Below, in pieces: positions 1-8,779 of a stretch of DNA of 64,000 nt (positions are counted from its first letter, which is position 1; every line of letters begins with the position of its first letter). Under the pieces are notes generated by a model. That model did no database searches. It was not told where the DNA came from and was given only the letters and a program-made list of their open reading frames with translations. The position numbers were made by a program, and so were the translations under genes. This stretch comes from Pontibacter beigongshangensis (GTDB taxonomy: Bacteria; Bacteroidota; Bacteroidia; Cytophagales; Hymenobacteraceae), in NCBI RefSeq assembly GCF_014332515.1, contig NZ_VFSD01000018.1, positions 62,001-126,000 of the forward strand, read 5' to 3'.

Positions 1-753
1 AGCCAGGGCCGTGTTGGATGGCAAGGTCCAGGGAGTTGTCGTCCAGGCAAGGAAGTACACCCTTTCCTCGTCGTACTCAAAAAGAAACATGTTGCGGGTA
101 ACTCGCTTCACCTCGAACTGCGCCACCACGGTCGTATCTTTCACCATGCGGTAGCAGCCGGGCTGGTTCAGCTCGTGCGAGCTCAGTCCGGTGCCGGCAC
201 CTGGTGAGTAAGGTTGTATGGTGTAGCCTTTGTATAAATAGCCTTTGTCGTAGAGGCGCTTGAGCAAAGCCCAGCAAGACTCTATGTACTCGCTCTCGAA
301 GGTGATGTAAGGGTTGTCGAGGTCTACCCAGTAACCCATCTTCTCGGTCAGGTCGTCCCACTGGTGCTTGAAGCGCATCACCGTTTCGCGGCAGCGCTGG
401 TTGTATTCCTCAACGGTTATTTTCTTGCCGATATCTTCTTTGGTGATGCCCAGCTCTTTTTCTACCTGCAGCTCTACCGGAAGCCCGTGCGTATCCCAGC
501 CGCCTTTGCGGTTTACCTGAAAGCCTTTCAGGGTTTTGTAGCGGCAGAAAATGTCTTTCACAGCACGGGCCATTACGTGGTGGATACCCGGTGTGCCGTT
601 GGCAGAAGGCGGACCTTCGTAAAACACGAACGGTTTGTTACCTTCGCGTGTAGCTACTGATTTTTCGAAGATGCTGTTCGTCTTCCAGAAATCAAGTACT
701 TCCTCGCCCAGTTTGGCGTAATTCAGATTTTTATATTCGCTGTACTTTCCCAT
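1..753 (-). CDS. ileS: isoleucyl-tRNA synthetase, N-terminal part (runs off window)
   Basis: This is the first 251 codons of isoleucyl-tRNA synthetase, the cytoplasmic class I enzyme that charges tRNA-Ile and edits valine. The ATG is at 753 and the frame stays open to base 1, so the C-terminal three quarters lie outside the window. The class I ATP-binding signature is seen as ANGTPGIHH at residues 51-59, followed by the WDTHGLPVE segment. The segment AWTTTPWTLPSNTALA sits at the window edge, where the editing-domain junction of IleS is expected. Overlapping reading frames at 77-361 and 364-660 are shadows. The gene is followed upstream by 1.3 kb without genes, and TAnnTTTG promoter-like boxes occur there at 949-956 and 1024-1031 on the same strand. 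Confidence 0.97.
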   Translation of the reverse strand, partial: MGKYSEYKNLNYAKLGEEVLDFWKTNSIFEKSVATREGNKPFVFYEGPPSANGTPGIHHVMARAVKDIFCRYKTLKGFQVNRKGGWDTHGLPVELQVEKELGITKEDIGKKITVEEYNQRCRETVMRFKHQWDDLTEKMGYWVDLDNPYITFESEYIESCWALLKRLYDKGYLYKGYTIQPYSPGAGTGLSSHELNQPGCYRMVKDTTVVAQFEVKRVTRNMFLFEYDEERVYFLAWTTTPWTLPSNTALA

Positions 754-1130
754 TCTCAGGATTATCTTGTTCTAATTCTATCGCAATCGGTCTGTCTATT
801 TATTCTTCTTTTTCGTCTGCTGCCAGAACTAACAGAGGCTTCTAGCTAACTTTCTGCATTAAAGACTCCTGAACAGGTCCAGCCATTTATCAGATTTACA
901 GGCCATGGCTGCCATTTCAGGACTTTTGCATTTACCGGCTCTGAAAGGCAAAGATAACAAAGCTGAAGAACAGAATCATAGAAGTGCCCACCATACCTGC
1001 TTCACTTGTTCTAATTAATCCGGCAAAGGTAGCAAAATATTGGGCTTTTCTTTTCATATCGTGATGTGCCTGTGTTCTTTAAAGTGGCGAAACCCTTCCT
1101 TGACTGCTGATGCTCCCTGCCTATAATAAT

Positions 1131-1161
1131 CCTCCGGAGGGCCTTTTTGATTAGAATAATT
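1131..1161 (+). repeat. family A dispersed element, copy 1
   Basis: A full-length copy: CCTCCGGAGG, then GCCTTTTTGA, then TTAGAATAATT. I define plus orientation as palindrome first and ATTAGAATAATT last. It lies between ileS and glyS. Confidence 0.85.
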
Positions 1162-1513
1162 GCTCCTGACCCGGCTAATACCTGCTGGCTGCGCCGTTTA
1201 ACCGGAGGCTGCCGTATTTTCTGAATTGTAGGCTTGCTGTTCTATTAGCTTTAGCCCAACCCGTTCATCTGCCTTAAATTTCAGCATAAATCTGCCTTTC
1301 CTACTCCTGAACGTCTGCAAACGATTGCGGTACAATCGTGAATAAATTGGTCAAAAACAGCCTTTACACACTATAGGCGCTCAATTTCTCTATATTTTCA
1401 ACATAGAAGATGCCATAGCAATGTTTGTTTCACTTCCTTCTGTAACCTTTAAAGGCACTGGTTTCTTTTCTTCCTACTCGGTTGTAATCTCTAAGTAACT
1501 GAATGTGTTAGGT

Positions 1514-1544
1514 AATTATTCATATCAAAATGGCCCTCCAGAGG
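1514..1544 (-). repeat. family A dispersed element, copy 2
   Basis: Inverted copy: AATTATTCATATCAAAA followed by TGGCCCTCCAGAGG. It differs from the consensus mainly in the spacer after ATTATTC. Confidence 0.8.
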
Positions 1545-1996
1545 TAGTTTTCGTGGAACTGGTTTGTCTTCACTTTATTTATTTTTGTGTATAAATTTTT
1601 TTTAAATCCACTTTAAGGAATTTCATGAGCTTTTTTGTGTCATTTATCTACAGGTACCCTATAGCAATCTAAAAAATTCAAATCCTTTTACTTAACATAA
1701 CTATTAAACTAAAAACACTTTTGATTATAGATACGTTTCCTCCGGGACTTCTTACAACCTATTTCACAAAGTCACCACTAATCTTCTGCCAGAGACAACA
1801 GATCTATAAGTATTCATTTTCCACTTTTTTAGATCATGCTTCTGCTTTCTTCTTTTCTTCTACTTAAGGATGCCCGACTGTGGACAGTTGCCATGCTTAT
1901 AGCTATTGAGGCTCTGGAAAGGCATTTTCATTCTAATAATTAACATGCTGCTATACAACCTCCTTTTAGCATTTTAAAACCCTGACTACACAAAAA

Positions 1997-2031
1997 AAGC
2001 CAGCCCAAGACGCTGGGTCCTGGGCTGGCTT
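1997..2031 (-). terminator. intrinsic terminator of glyS
   Basis: The 11-base arms AAGCCAGCCCA (1997-2007) and TGGGCTGGCTT (2021-2031) are perfectly complementary. Read on the minus strand the stem is followed by a T-run (bases 1998-1992), 22 bases beyond the glyS stop codon. Confidence 0.85.
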
Positions 2032-2052
2032 CTTGAATAGTGCTGGGCTCTC

Positions 2053-3558
2053 CTACTTTTCGAGGGTTTCGAAAATGCTCTTAAAGCTAACAGCTTTGTC
2101 GATGAAAGCTTTCAGCTCGCTGATAGGTAAACGCACCTGCTCCCGCGAATCGCGGTCACGAACAGTGATAGTGTTATCCTCCAGTGTCTGGTGATCTACG
2201 GCAATGCAGAAAGGCGTTCCAATCAGATCCTGGCGAGTGTAGCGTTTGCCTATGCTGTCGCGCTCCTCGTAAATCAGGTTGAAATCGTATTTGAGGTCGT
2301 TGTAGATCTCGGTTGCTTTCTCTGGCAGCCCGTCTTTTTTAGTAAGCGGCAGAATGGCAGCTTTTACCGGAGCCAGCGCCGGGTGCAACTTCAGGAACGT
2401 ACGGGTCTTGGTGGCATCTCCCTCGGTTATCTCTTCTTCCTGGTAGGCGTTGCAGAGCACCATCAGGAACAGGCGGTCAGCGCCGGCCGATGTCTCGATC
2501 ACATACGGAATGTAGTTGCCGTAGGGTTTGCCGTCTTCGTTCAGGTCGTTGTCGAAGTACTGCATTTTCTTCTTGCTCAGTTCCTGGTGCTGGCTCAGGT
2601 CGAAGTCGGTGCGGGAGTGAATACCTTCTATCTCCTTAAAGCCGAACGGGAACTGGTACTCGATATCTACAGCGGCATTGGCATAGTGCGCCAGCTTGTC
2701 GTGGTCGTGGAAACGTAACTTGCCGGAGGGGATTCCAAGGGCCTCATGCCATTTTTTACGGGTGTTTTTCCACTGCTCATACCACTCCATCTCAGTGCCG
2801 GGGCGCACAAAGAACTGCATCTCCATTTGCTCAAACTCACGCATCCTGAAAATGAACTGCCGTGCCACGATCTCGTTGCGAAAGGCCTTGCCGATTTGCG
2901 CGATTCCGAAAGGCACCTTCATACGGCCGGTTTTCTGCACGTTTAGGAAGTTCACAAAAATTCCCTGTGCCGTTTCGGGGCGCAGGTAAATCGTGCTCGA
3001 CTCCTCGGCCACTGAACCTACCTGCGTGGAAAACATCAGGTTGAACTGACGTACCTCTGTCCAGTTGGTGGTGCCGGAAATCGGGCATTTAATGTCTTCG
3101 CGGATAATCAGGTCGCGCACGCCGTCCAGGTTTTCCACCTCCAGCAGCTTGCCCATTTCAGCTGTCAGGGCTTTGGCTCTTTCCACATCGCCGGCATTTT
3201 CGTACTGAGCAGCTTTCTCTTCTATCAGCACATCGGCGCGGTAGCGTTTCTTGGAGTCTTTGTTGTCGATCATCGGATCGTTAAAGCTGTCTACGTGGCC
3301 AGATGCCTTCCAGGTGAGCGGGTGCATGAAAATAGCGGCATCCAGGCCTACTACGTTCTGGTTGAGCTGCGTCATGCATTTCCACCACAGGGTCTTGATG
3401 TTGTTCTTCAACTCCACTCCCATCTGCCCGTAGTCGTATACGGCCTGCAGCCCATCGTACACCTCGCTCGACGGGAACACGAACCCGTACTCTTTAGCGT
3501 GCGAGATAATATCTTTTAATTGTGCGTTTTCTACTGGTGTTTTCTCTTGTGTCGCCAT
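2053..3558 (-). CDS. glyS: glycyl-tRNA synthetase, single-chain (alpha2) type
   Basis: The 501-residue product is the homodimeric, archaeal/eukaryotic-type glycyl-tRNA synthetase (also named GlyQS), a cytoplasmic class II enzyme that charges tRNA-Gly. Seen directly are the N-terminal stretch IFMHPLTWKASGHVDSFNDP with its specific glycine-enzyme pattern, RPETAQG at 193-199, class II motif 2 FRNEI at 226-230 and a motif 3-like ETSAGADR near residue 360. The length is normal for the family and no separate beta subunit gene is nearby. A terminator follows at 1997-2031. The Bacteroidota -7 box TATCTTTG (3563-3570) ends only four bases before the ATG, so the transcript may be leaderless or nearly so. 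No alternative internal Met occurs before residue 46. Confidence 0.97.
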   Translation of the reverse strand: MATQEKTPVENAQLKDIISHAKEYGFVFPSSEVYDGLQAVYDYGQMGVELKNNIKTLWWKCMTQLNQNVVGLDAAIFMHPLTWKASGHVDSFNDPMIDNKDSKKRYRADVLIEEKAAQYENAGDVERAKALTAEMGKLLEVENLDGVRDLIIREDIKCPISGTTNWTEVRQFNLMFSTQVGSVAEESSTIYLRPETAQGIFVNFLNVQKTGRMKVPFGIAQIGKAFRNEIVARQFIFRMREFEQMEMQFFVRPGTEMEWYEQWKNTRKKWHEALGIPSGKLRFHDHDKLAHYANAAVDIEYQFPFGFKEIEGIHSRTDFDLSQHQELSKKKMQYFDNDLNEDGKPYGNYIPYVIETSAGADRLFLMVLCNAYQEEEITEGDATKTRTFLKLHPALAPVKAAILPLTKKDGLPEKATEIYNDLKYDFNLIYEERDSIGKRYTRQDLIGTPFCIAVDHQTLEDNTITVRDRDSREQVRLPISELKAFIDKAVSFKSIFETLEK

Positions 3559-3885
3559 GTCGCAAAGATAGTTGATTCCTTTTTGATTATGCCAAAAGCA
3601 CTCAGGGCTCAGCCTACTATTTCATGCATGCTGCTCCTGCACTTTGCCTGAGAGTTGCTTTTTAATGCCGCATGCATAATTCCCAGGCAGGCTTTTACCA
3701 TTTTTGCCGCTAATCTACATATTTCCTTTATGTTAAATGCCAATTATATTATTTTCTGGCATTCTTATTCCCTCTTACCGATAAGCAAGGCAACGTTTTT
3801 AACATTTTCTGATCAGGCAGGCCGGTGCAAAAAGCATTTTATCCTAACTTGCACCGATTTTACTTATCGAACAATCAAACACAGA
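3559..3885. other. divergent intergenic region glyS / PiT-like gene
   Basis: This 327-base region holds the glyS promoter on its left. To the right lie interleaved complementary segments: ATGCATGC (3624-3631) with GCATGCAT (3670-3677), and TGCCTG (3645-3650) with CAGGCA (3684-3689). Such an order could fold as a pseudoknot in the leader of the rightward gene, but ATGCAT is itself palindromic, which weakens the inference. No other gene is seen. Confidence 0.4.
3563..3597 (-). promoter_or_regulatory. predicted Bacteroidota-type promoter of glyS
   Basis: On the minus strand TATCTTTG (3563-3570) matches the TAnnTTTG -7 consensus. A TTTTGG box (3592-3597) lies about 22 bases further upstream, close to the usual 19-21 base spacing of the -33 TTTG. 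The start codon follows four bases after the -7 box. Confidence 0.55.
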
Positions 3886-5025
3886 ATGGTTAAGCGAAAA
3901 AAAGGAAGAAGCAAGCCTGTAGTTCCCACCAAGCCCCACAAGTTTACCAAGCGCGTTGGTCTGCTAGATGTTGTTTTCCAGAAAGAAAAAAAGTTCCTGT
4001 ACTTTGTTGCCTTCTCTCTTATTATGGCGGGTGTTGTTTATCCTTACTCCTCTATTGCCATGTGGGTGGGATTTGCGTTTGCAGGCTACTCCGCCATAGC
4101 CAACGACAGCATTCAGACCATTGGCACCTTTATAGGTTCTAACGAAGACAAGAAGTGGTACTGGCAGTGGCTGTTTATGGGGCTTATTTTTGTTTTCACG
4201 GTAACCTACAGTTGGGTCATTTTTGATGGAGATGTTAGTTACCAGCGCCTGGCGACACCGGGCCTCGATAAGACTCCCACCAGCTTTGTGTACCTGCAAA
4301 TCGCTTCTCCTGTTATTCTTTTGCTGCTGACCAGGTTCCGTATCCCGGTTTCTACTACGTTCATGCTCTTAAGCGTGTTCACGGCTACTTCTGGCACCAT
4401 CCTTAGCATGATCAACAAAAGTATGGCCGGTTATATTGTAGCTTTTCTTTCTGCGCTTGTTATATACCTTGTGCTGACTAAAGTAATCAAGCGCTTTATT
4501 AAGGGCGAGGCGCATGCGGCCTGGGTGGTGGCACAGTGGGGTATCAGTGGGTTTCTGTGGTATATCTGGCTGGCGCAGGATCTGGCCAACATTGCGGTGT
4601 ACCTACCGCGGCAACTAAACCTGTACGAGTTTCTAGCCTTCACGCTGTTCATCTTCCTGGGGCTGGGCTTTCTCTTCTACAAGAAAGGCGACAGGATCCA
4701 GAACATCATCAACGAGAAATCAGAGGTGCGCGACGTACGGAGTGCCACCATTATTGACCTGGTTTACGCGCTTATACTCTTCTATTTTAAAGAACTGAAC
4801 AATGTTCCGATGAGTACGACCTGGGTGTTTATCGGTTTGCTGGCTGGCCGTGAGTTGGGTATGCGGGTTCGCGCCCAGGATGCCAATGATAAATTCACGA
4901 AGACCTTCCGCCTTATCGGGCAGGATATTCTTTCAGTTACCTTAGGCCTCATCATCTCTGTTATACTGGCTGTGGCTATTAATCCCGTTATTCAGGAAGA
5001 AATCAAGAACTTCCTGTTTAAGTAG
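3886..5025 (+). CDS. PiT-like (inorganic phosphate transporter superfamily) membrane protein
   Basis: I chose ATG 3886, giving 379 residues beginning MVKRKKGRSK. The frame is open 77 codons further upstream, but that part has no membrane-protein or PiT character. The protein has about ten hydrophobic segments and two internal halves. Each half carries a PiT-like pair of motifs: ANDSIQTIG (72-80) with PVSTTFMLLSVFTATSG (154-170), and QDLANIAVYL (231-240) with VPMSTTWVFIGLLAG (307-321). In PiT permeases these correspond to the GANDxxNxxG and P-S-T-T-H helices. The canonical GAN and STTH residues are altered, so phosphate may not be the substrate. The gene stands alone, with a strong hairpin terminator after the stop. 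Confidence 0.75.
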   Translation: MVKRKKGRSKPVVPTKPHKFTKRVGLLDVVFQKEKKFLYFVAFSLIMAGVVYPYSSIAMWVGFAFAGYSAIANDSIQTIGTFIGSNEDKKWYWQWLFMGLIFVFTVTYSWVIFDGDVSYQRLATPGLDKTPTSFVYLQIASPVILLLLTRFRIPVSTTFMLLSVFTATSGTILSMINKSMAGYIVAFLSALVIYLVLTKVIKRFIKGEAHAAWVVAQWGISGFLWYIWLAQDLANIAVYLPRQLNLYEFLAFTLFIFLGLGFLFYKKGDRIQNIINEKSEVRDVRSATIIDLVYALILFYFKELNNVPMSTTWVFIGLLAGRELGMRVRAQDANDKFTKTFRLIGQDILSVTLGLIISVILAVAINPVIQEEIKNFLFK

Positions 5026-5043
5026 GTTCCTGTTTATTTCTAA

Positions 5044-5072
5044 AGGAAAGGCCGGTTATACCGGCCTTTCCT
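5044..5072 (+). terminator. intrinsic terminator after the PiT-like gene
   Basis: Perfect 12-base arms AGGAAAGGCCGG (5044-5055) and CCGGCCTTTCCT (5061-5072) with a TTATA loop, followed by GTTTTCTG, starting 18 bases after the stop codon. Confidence 0.85.
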
Positions 5073-5221
5073 GTTTTCTGCATCTTGGTTTATTCTGTGC
5101 ATAAGTTGTGGGACCAATACACAGAAACAGGCTCCTGCTTAATAAATGAGCGATTTAAAGGCATTTATCAACAGGGGAAATTTACACATCCTCTACAAGC
5201 CTTAAGATGCCCGAGCTCCCA

Positions 5222-5252
5222 AATTATTCCAATAAAAAAGCCCCTCCGGAGG
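5222..5252 (-). repeat. family A dispersed element, copy 3
   Basis: Inverted copy: AATTATTCCAATAAAAAAG followed by CCCCTCCGGAGG, between convergent genes. Confidence 0.85.
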
Positions 5253-5300
5253 TATTGTTCGCTTCTGGCTGGTTGCTGCCCTTACTCCCAAAAGCAAAAA

Positions 5301-5330
5301 ATCCGGTTCGGCATTGCTGCCAAACCGGAT
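5301..5330 (-). terminator. intrinsic terminator of the small acidic protein gene
   Basis: Arms ATCCGGTT (5301-5308) and AACCGGAT (5323-5330) extended by GGCA/TGCC inside. Read leftward the stem is followed by TTTTTTGCTTTT. Confidence 0.75.
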
Positions 5331-5355
5331 CTATAAAAGCTATGTTAAGTGCTGC

Positions 5356-5814
5356 TTATTTAGCTGGCCACATTACTTCCAGGTTATCGTCTATGAAAAC
5401 GCCGAAGTTTACGGCTATCAGCTGCTCATCGTCGAAGTAGAGGTCGATCATTTCTTTCTCGTAGGACACGCGGGTTTCGCCAGTCTCCATCTCTTCTTCT
5501 TCTATGTCGGTAATGTCATTGTCAATGAATAGCTGCTTAATTTGCTCCGGGCTCATTTCAAAGATCCGGTCGCCCCAAAGCTGCACCTCGCGGTTGGCCA
5601 CCTCAATGCAGCTTAGGCGGTAATCATCTTCTTTATCGAAGTACAGCGAGTACCCTTCCTCCCAGTAGTTCCAGGCCTCGTGCTCGAACTCATCCTCCTC
5701 TTCCGACTCCTCAATTTCTTCAGGTTCGCCTATCAATTCTTTAACTTCTTCCATTGTCAAGCCGAACTTGATCTTACCAAGTCCTTTACCTAACCTGATG
5801 TCTTTATTAATCAT
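5356..5814 (-). CDS. small acidic protein of unknown function (152 aa)
   Basis: I do not recognise the family with certainty. The N-terminus KGLGKIKFGLTMEEVKELIG resembles the alpha-beta start of BamE/SmpA-like or SMI1-like small domains, where a phrase of the type FGM-T--EV--L-G-P is common. The protein is very acidic, with glutamate runs at residues 31-41 and 107-112. It has no signal peptide or membrane segment, so a cytoplasmic location is likely. It ends with its own terminator, and a TATCTTTG box (5841-5848) lies 27 bases before the start codon. It is probably a single-gene transcript. Confidence 0.75.
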   Translation of the reverse strand: MINKDIRLGKGLGKIKFGLTMEEVKELIGEPEEIEESEEEDEFEHEAWNYWEEGYSLYFDKEDDYRLSCIEVANREVQLWGDRIFEMSPEQIKQLFIDNDITDIEEEEMETGETRVSYEKEMIDLYFDDEQLIAVNFGVFIDDNLEVMWPAK

Positions 5815-5983
5815 GATGTTATGTTGATTATCTTAATATGCAAAGATAAATGAAATACTCATTCTGCCGTTTTTCAGTTCATTTGTTTTTAATAAAACTG
5901 AAAATTTTGTTTTCGGCTGGGCCTCTAAAAAATATTTCCTGTTCCTGCCTACTGCAGCTGGCTCCCTGGCACCTGTTGCGCTT

Positions 5984-8062
5984 TTAGCTCTCCCTCTCTA
6001 TCCTGGTTTCGTCTGACTGATGGGTGGTTTGGATCTGGTTGTCCTGGTACATGACCGGGTGCTGCTCCGGATAGATAATGATGAAGCTGTTCTCCTTGTA
6101 GTTTCTTGAAAGGATGCGCGGAATATAATCCATCTTGCTATCGTAAGAAATGGTTCTGTTCCTGGCCGACACTACTACAATCAGATCATCGGAGGCAACA
6201 TCTACTTTCATATTCTCTATAACATCGAACGCTGGCAGTACCTCAAAAGCTGCCTCCACGGCTGGTTTACTTTCTTCGAGTGTATGTTTAATTTTGTTCA
6301 GGGTGCGTCTTCGGGCTCTGAACACAATTTTTGCGCCCAGCTGCACCGACAATGTTTTTACCATCCGTATCCATCTCAGGTAGCCTCTTTCCAGGTCAGC
6401 GTTAAGCGGTACAATTACAACAATCCTTGCCGTGGTGTTGAGCGGCTGAATAATTTTACATACCAGTATCATTTGCTCAGTGTTTTCCAGCAGGCTATCC
6501 AGCACTGTTCCGAAAATCCTGTCGCGGGTAGTTATCTTGGCGTTCCATCCCAATACCACTTCTGTGATCATCATCTCTTTGATGGCGCGCAGGATCCCGC
6601 TGGCAACGTTTATATCTATTTTAGAGACCAGCTGCACATCGCTGTCCGAGGCAGAAGCATGTTTTATGGCTTCCTGCAGCATCTTATTTTTTAAGTAAAT
6701 CTCTTCTTCTGCATGCTCATTGTCTATCACTACGGCCAGAGGATAAATGGGCTCATGATAATCCGGATTTTTGAGCACAATGGCCAGATCTATCAGGTTC
6801 TCTATCGTTTTCGGATTAGAGATGGGTACCAGTATTCTGTCAGGCTTTTGGCTTAGGTCTGGTTTCATACGGCTCTCCATAATAGCCAGAGCCCTGCCAG
6901 CTTTTTCTGTAATAAATGAGCTGCTCAGTGAAGTAACCAGTATGAGCACTACCGTCATGTTTAAGGCAGTATCTCCTATTATTCCGAGGTCATACCCCAC
7001 CAGGATTACTGCTAAGGTTGCAGCGGCTCTGGCGGTGCTTAAACCGAATATGAGGTTTCGTTGAACAATGGAATACTTGTATATTTTTTGGGTTATATAA
7101 GCCGGTACCCATTTTGTAGCCAAGGCCATTGCTACAACCACCGCAATCATAACAAGCGTGTCCAATCCTTCAAAAAGCACTCTTACATCCACTAGCATGC
7201 CCACACTTATCAGGAAAAATGGCACAAAGATGTTATTTCCTACAAATTCCAGCCTGTTCATTAAAGCTGAGCTGTGAGGTATGAGTTGGTTCAGGGCCAG
7301 CCCGGCCAGGAAAGCTCCTAAAATTGCCTCCACTCCTGCCAGTTCCGCCAGAAAAGCAGCAGCAAATACTAGTGCCAGCACAAAAATAAACTGCGTTCCT
7401 TTTTCACTTTCGATCTGTTTAAAAAACCACCTGGCTACTATCGGGAATATGTACACTACGATGGCTACAAATATTACCAGCGAGACAAATAGCTTCAGCC
7501 AATACCCAATGCCTATATTACCTTGTGCTGCTCCTGCCACTACAGCCAAGACCAGCAGCACCGCTGTGTCGGTTATTATAGTTCCTCCTATTGTTACTGT
7601 TACCGCTTCGTTCTTTGCTAAGCCCAGCCTGCTGATGATGGGGTAGGCTAACAAGGTATGAGAAGCAAACATACAGGATAGCAATATTGCTGAGTTGATT
7701 TTATAATCGAACATGTACAGAAAAACTACTGTACCACTGATAATCGGAATAAAAAATGTGAGGGCTCCATATACTATGCTTCGGGTTTTTGTTTTTTTAA
7801 ACCCAACCATATCCATTTCCAAACCGGCCAGGAACATTATATATAATATACCCACTGTTCCAAATAGTATAATGCTTGCGTCTCGTGCCAAAAGATTAAA
7901 ACCATTTGGGCCAACCAGCACTCCTGATATAATCAAGCCCACTATCCCGGGTATTCTAAATTTACTTAACACCATGGGTGCTATCAGAATGATGAGCAGT
8001 ACCATGGTGAATATCAGCACTGGATCTTCAAATGGAGGAACTAACTTTAGTAGGTATAACAT
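5984..8062 (-). CDS. CPA2-family cation/proton antiporter with C-terminal cytosolic domain
   Basis: The 692-residue protein is a monovalent cation/proton antiporter of the CPA2 (Kef/NapA-like) family in the cytoplasmic membrane. Residues 1-385 form about twelve hydrophobic helices. The GGTIITDTAVLL segment (159-170) matches the TDT-containing helix of this family, and LAGLEMD (78-84) is typical of Kef-type transporters. Residues 400-660 are soluble, beginning KPDRILVPISNPKTIENL, which looks like a universal-stress-protein (UspA) fold, as in many Bacteroidota antiporters. No KefF/KefG-type partner or TrkA-N domain is present. It is likely involved in Na+ or K+ and pH homeostasis. The upstream region is the very A+T-rich gene-free stretch at 8.1-9.7 kb. 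Confidence 0.92.
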   Translation of the reverse strand: MLYLLKLVPPFEDPVLIFTMVLLIILIAPMVLSKFRIPGIVGLIISGVLVGPNGFNLLARDASIILFGTVGILYIMFLAGLEMDMVGFKKTKTRSIVYGALTFFIPIISGTVVFLYMFDYKINSAILLSCMFASHTLLAYPIISRLGLAKNEAVTVTIGGTIITDTAVLLVLAVVAGAAQGNIGIGYWLKLFVSLVIFVAIVVYIFPIVARWFFKQIESEKGTQFIFVLALVFAAAFLAELAGVEAILGAFLAGLALNQLIPHSSALMNRLEFVGNNIFVPFFLISVGMLVDVRVLFEGLDTLVMIAVVVAMALATKWVPAYITQKIYKYSIVQRNLIFGLSTARAAATLAVILVGYDLGIIGDTALNMTVVLILVTSLSSSFITEKAGRALAIMESRMKPDLSQKPDRILVPISNPKTIENLIDLAIVLKNPDYHEPIYPLAVVIDNEHAEEEIYLKNKMLQEAIKHASASDSDVQLVSKIDINVASGILRAIKEMMITEVVLGWNAKITTRDRIFGTVLDSLLENTEQMILVCKIIQPLNTTARIVVIVPLNADLERGYLRWIRMVKTLSVQLGAKIVFRARRRTLNKIKHTLEESKPAVEAAFEVLPAFDVIENMKVDVASDDLIVVVSARNRTISYDSKMDYIPRILSRNYKENSFIIIYPEQHPVMYQDNQIQTTHQSDETRIERES

Positions 8063-8128
8063 TTGTCGTCTATTTCTTTTTCTTAAATATAGGAATTTTC
8101 TTTTTTAAATATTTTGCCTCTCTTTTTG

Positions 8129-8540
8129 CCTTTTCTCTTACTTGTCCACCTTTCCACACACTTTATATTTTAATTATTTTTAAAAGATTAAATTTTAAAT
8201 CTATTCTTCTTTCATTATTTAGGCTGTTAACAAGTTGATAACTCCTCCTCTTTTACCTCATTGCTTATAACTTGTTTACTTTGTTTTAGTTCTTCACTAT
8301 TCTTCCCACAGCCGGTTTTTGTTTACTTTTTTGTTTATCAAATAGTTAAATTGTTTGTCCACCTTTTGGGCCTCTGTGTTAATTTCTTTTTACACAGCAC
8401 ACTTGTGAGTGGATAAGTCAATGTTCTGCTCATATTTGTGCACCACTATCCACTTTTTGCACCTAACCGGGGTGTTTTTGGCGGGTGTGTGCTAGGATGA
8501 TAAAAATGTTGCGCACTTCTATTAACGCTTATCCACAATT
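8129..8540. other. candidate replication origin: clustered DnaA-box-like sites beside an A+T-rich unwinding region
   Basis: One perfect DnaA box TTATCCACA is at 8529-8537. Further sites follow the relaxed pattern TTDTNCACM: TTGTCCACC at 8142-8150 and again at 8355-8363, TTTTACACA at 8388-8396, TTGTGCACC at 8436-8444 and TTTTGCACC at 8455-8463. An inverted TTATCCACT lies at 8408-8416. Between the first site and the rest, the line 8161-8220 has only 6 G/C in 60 bases, as expected for a DNA unwinding element. mnmG, often origin-proximal in bacteria, and a perfect parS lie 4-6 kb away. Against it, gene orientation does not diverge here: genes on both sides run mostly leftward. dnaA is not in the window. 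Confidence 0.5.
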
Positions 8541-8779
8541 ATACCCACTCTTGTGTTGATTTCTTTGCCGTGTTTCCACGTTTGAGTACAACTCCAATAC
8601 TACCGCCCAAAAGTATGTTACCGGACGGATTTTATTGCCCAGTATTGACAGTTCAGGCAGAATTGCTGCACATTATGGTTTATAGAGTTGGTCTGTGTGC
8701 TGCTTCGAAAGTTAGTACGCAGTTATTTCAGCGGGAGGTGTAGGTTATAGGTTTATGCAAGAGCAGCAGCCGGAAAGAT

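Larger units (their letters stand above)
754..2052. other. 1.3-kb gene-free stretch between ileS and glyS
   Basis: I see no credible gene here. The stretch holds two copies of the dispersed 31-bp family A element (1131-1161 and 1514-1544), a glyS terminator hairpin at its right end (1997-2031), and minus-strand promoter-like boxes TATCTTTG (949-956) and TACCTTTG (1024-1031) that could serve ileS. The rest is A+T-rich sequence without recognisable structure. Confidence 0.6.
5026..5355. other. convergent intergenic region with two terminators and a family A copy
   Basis: Between the PiT-like gene and the leftward gene ending at 5356 there are a terminator for each gene (5044-5072, 5301-5330) and a family A element (5222-5252). 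Small open frames here (5085-5440) have no coding features and overlap these structures. Confidence 0.6.

Noticed and set aside
77..660. Two open frames (minus 77-361, plus 364-660)
   Set aside because: Both overlap the ileS reading frame, which has clear conserved motifs.
3641..3660. Possible riboswitch motif (GCCTGAGAG) before the PiT-like gene
   Set aside because: The short match to thiamine or glycine riboswitch pieces lacks the other conserved elements of either class.
3655..3885. 77 upstream codons in frame with the PiT-like gene
   Set aside because: No conserved content; the basic start MVKRKKGRSK at 3886 precedes the membrane domain as expected.
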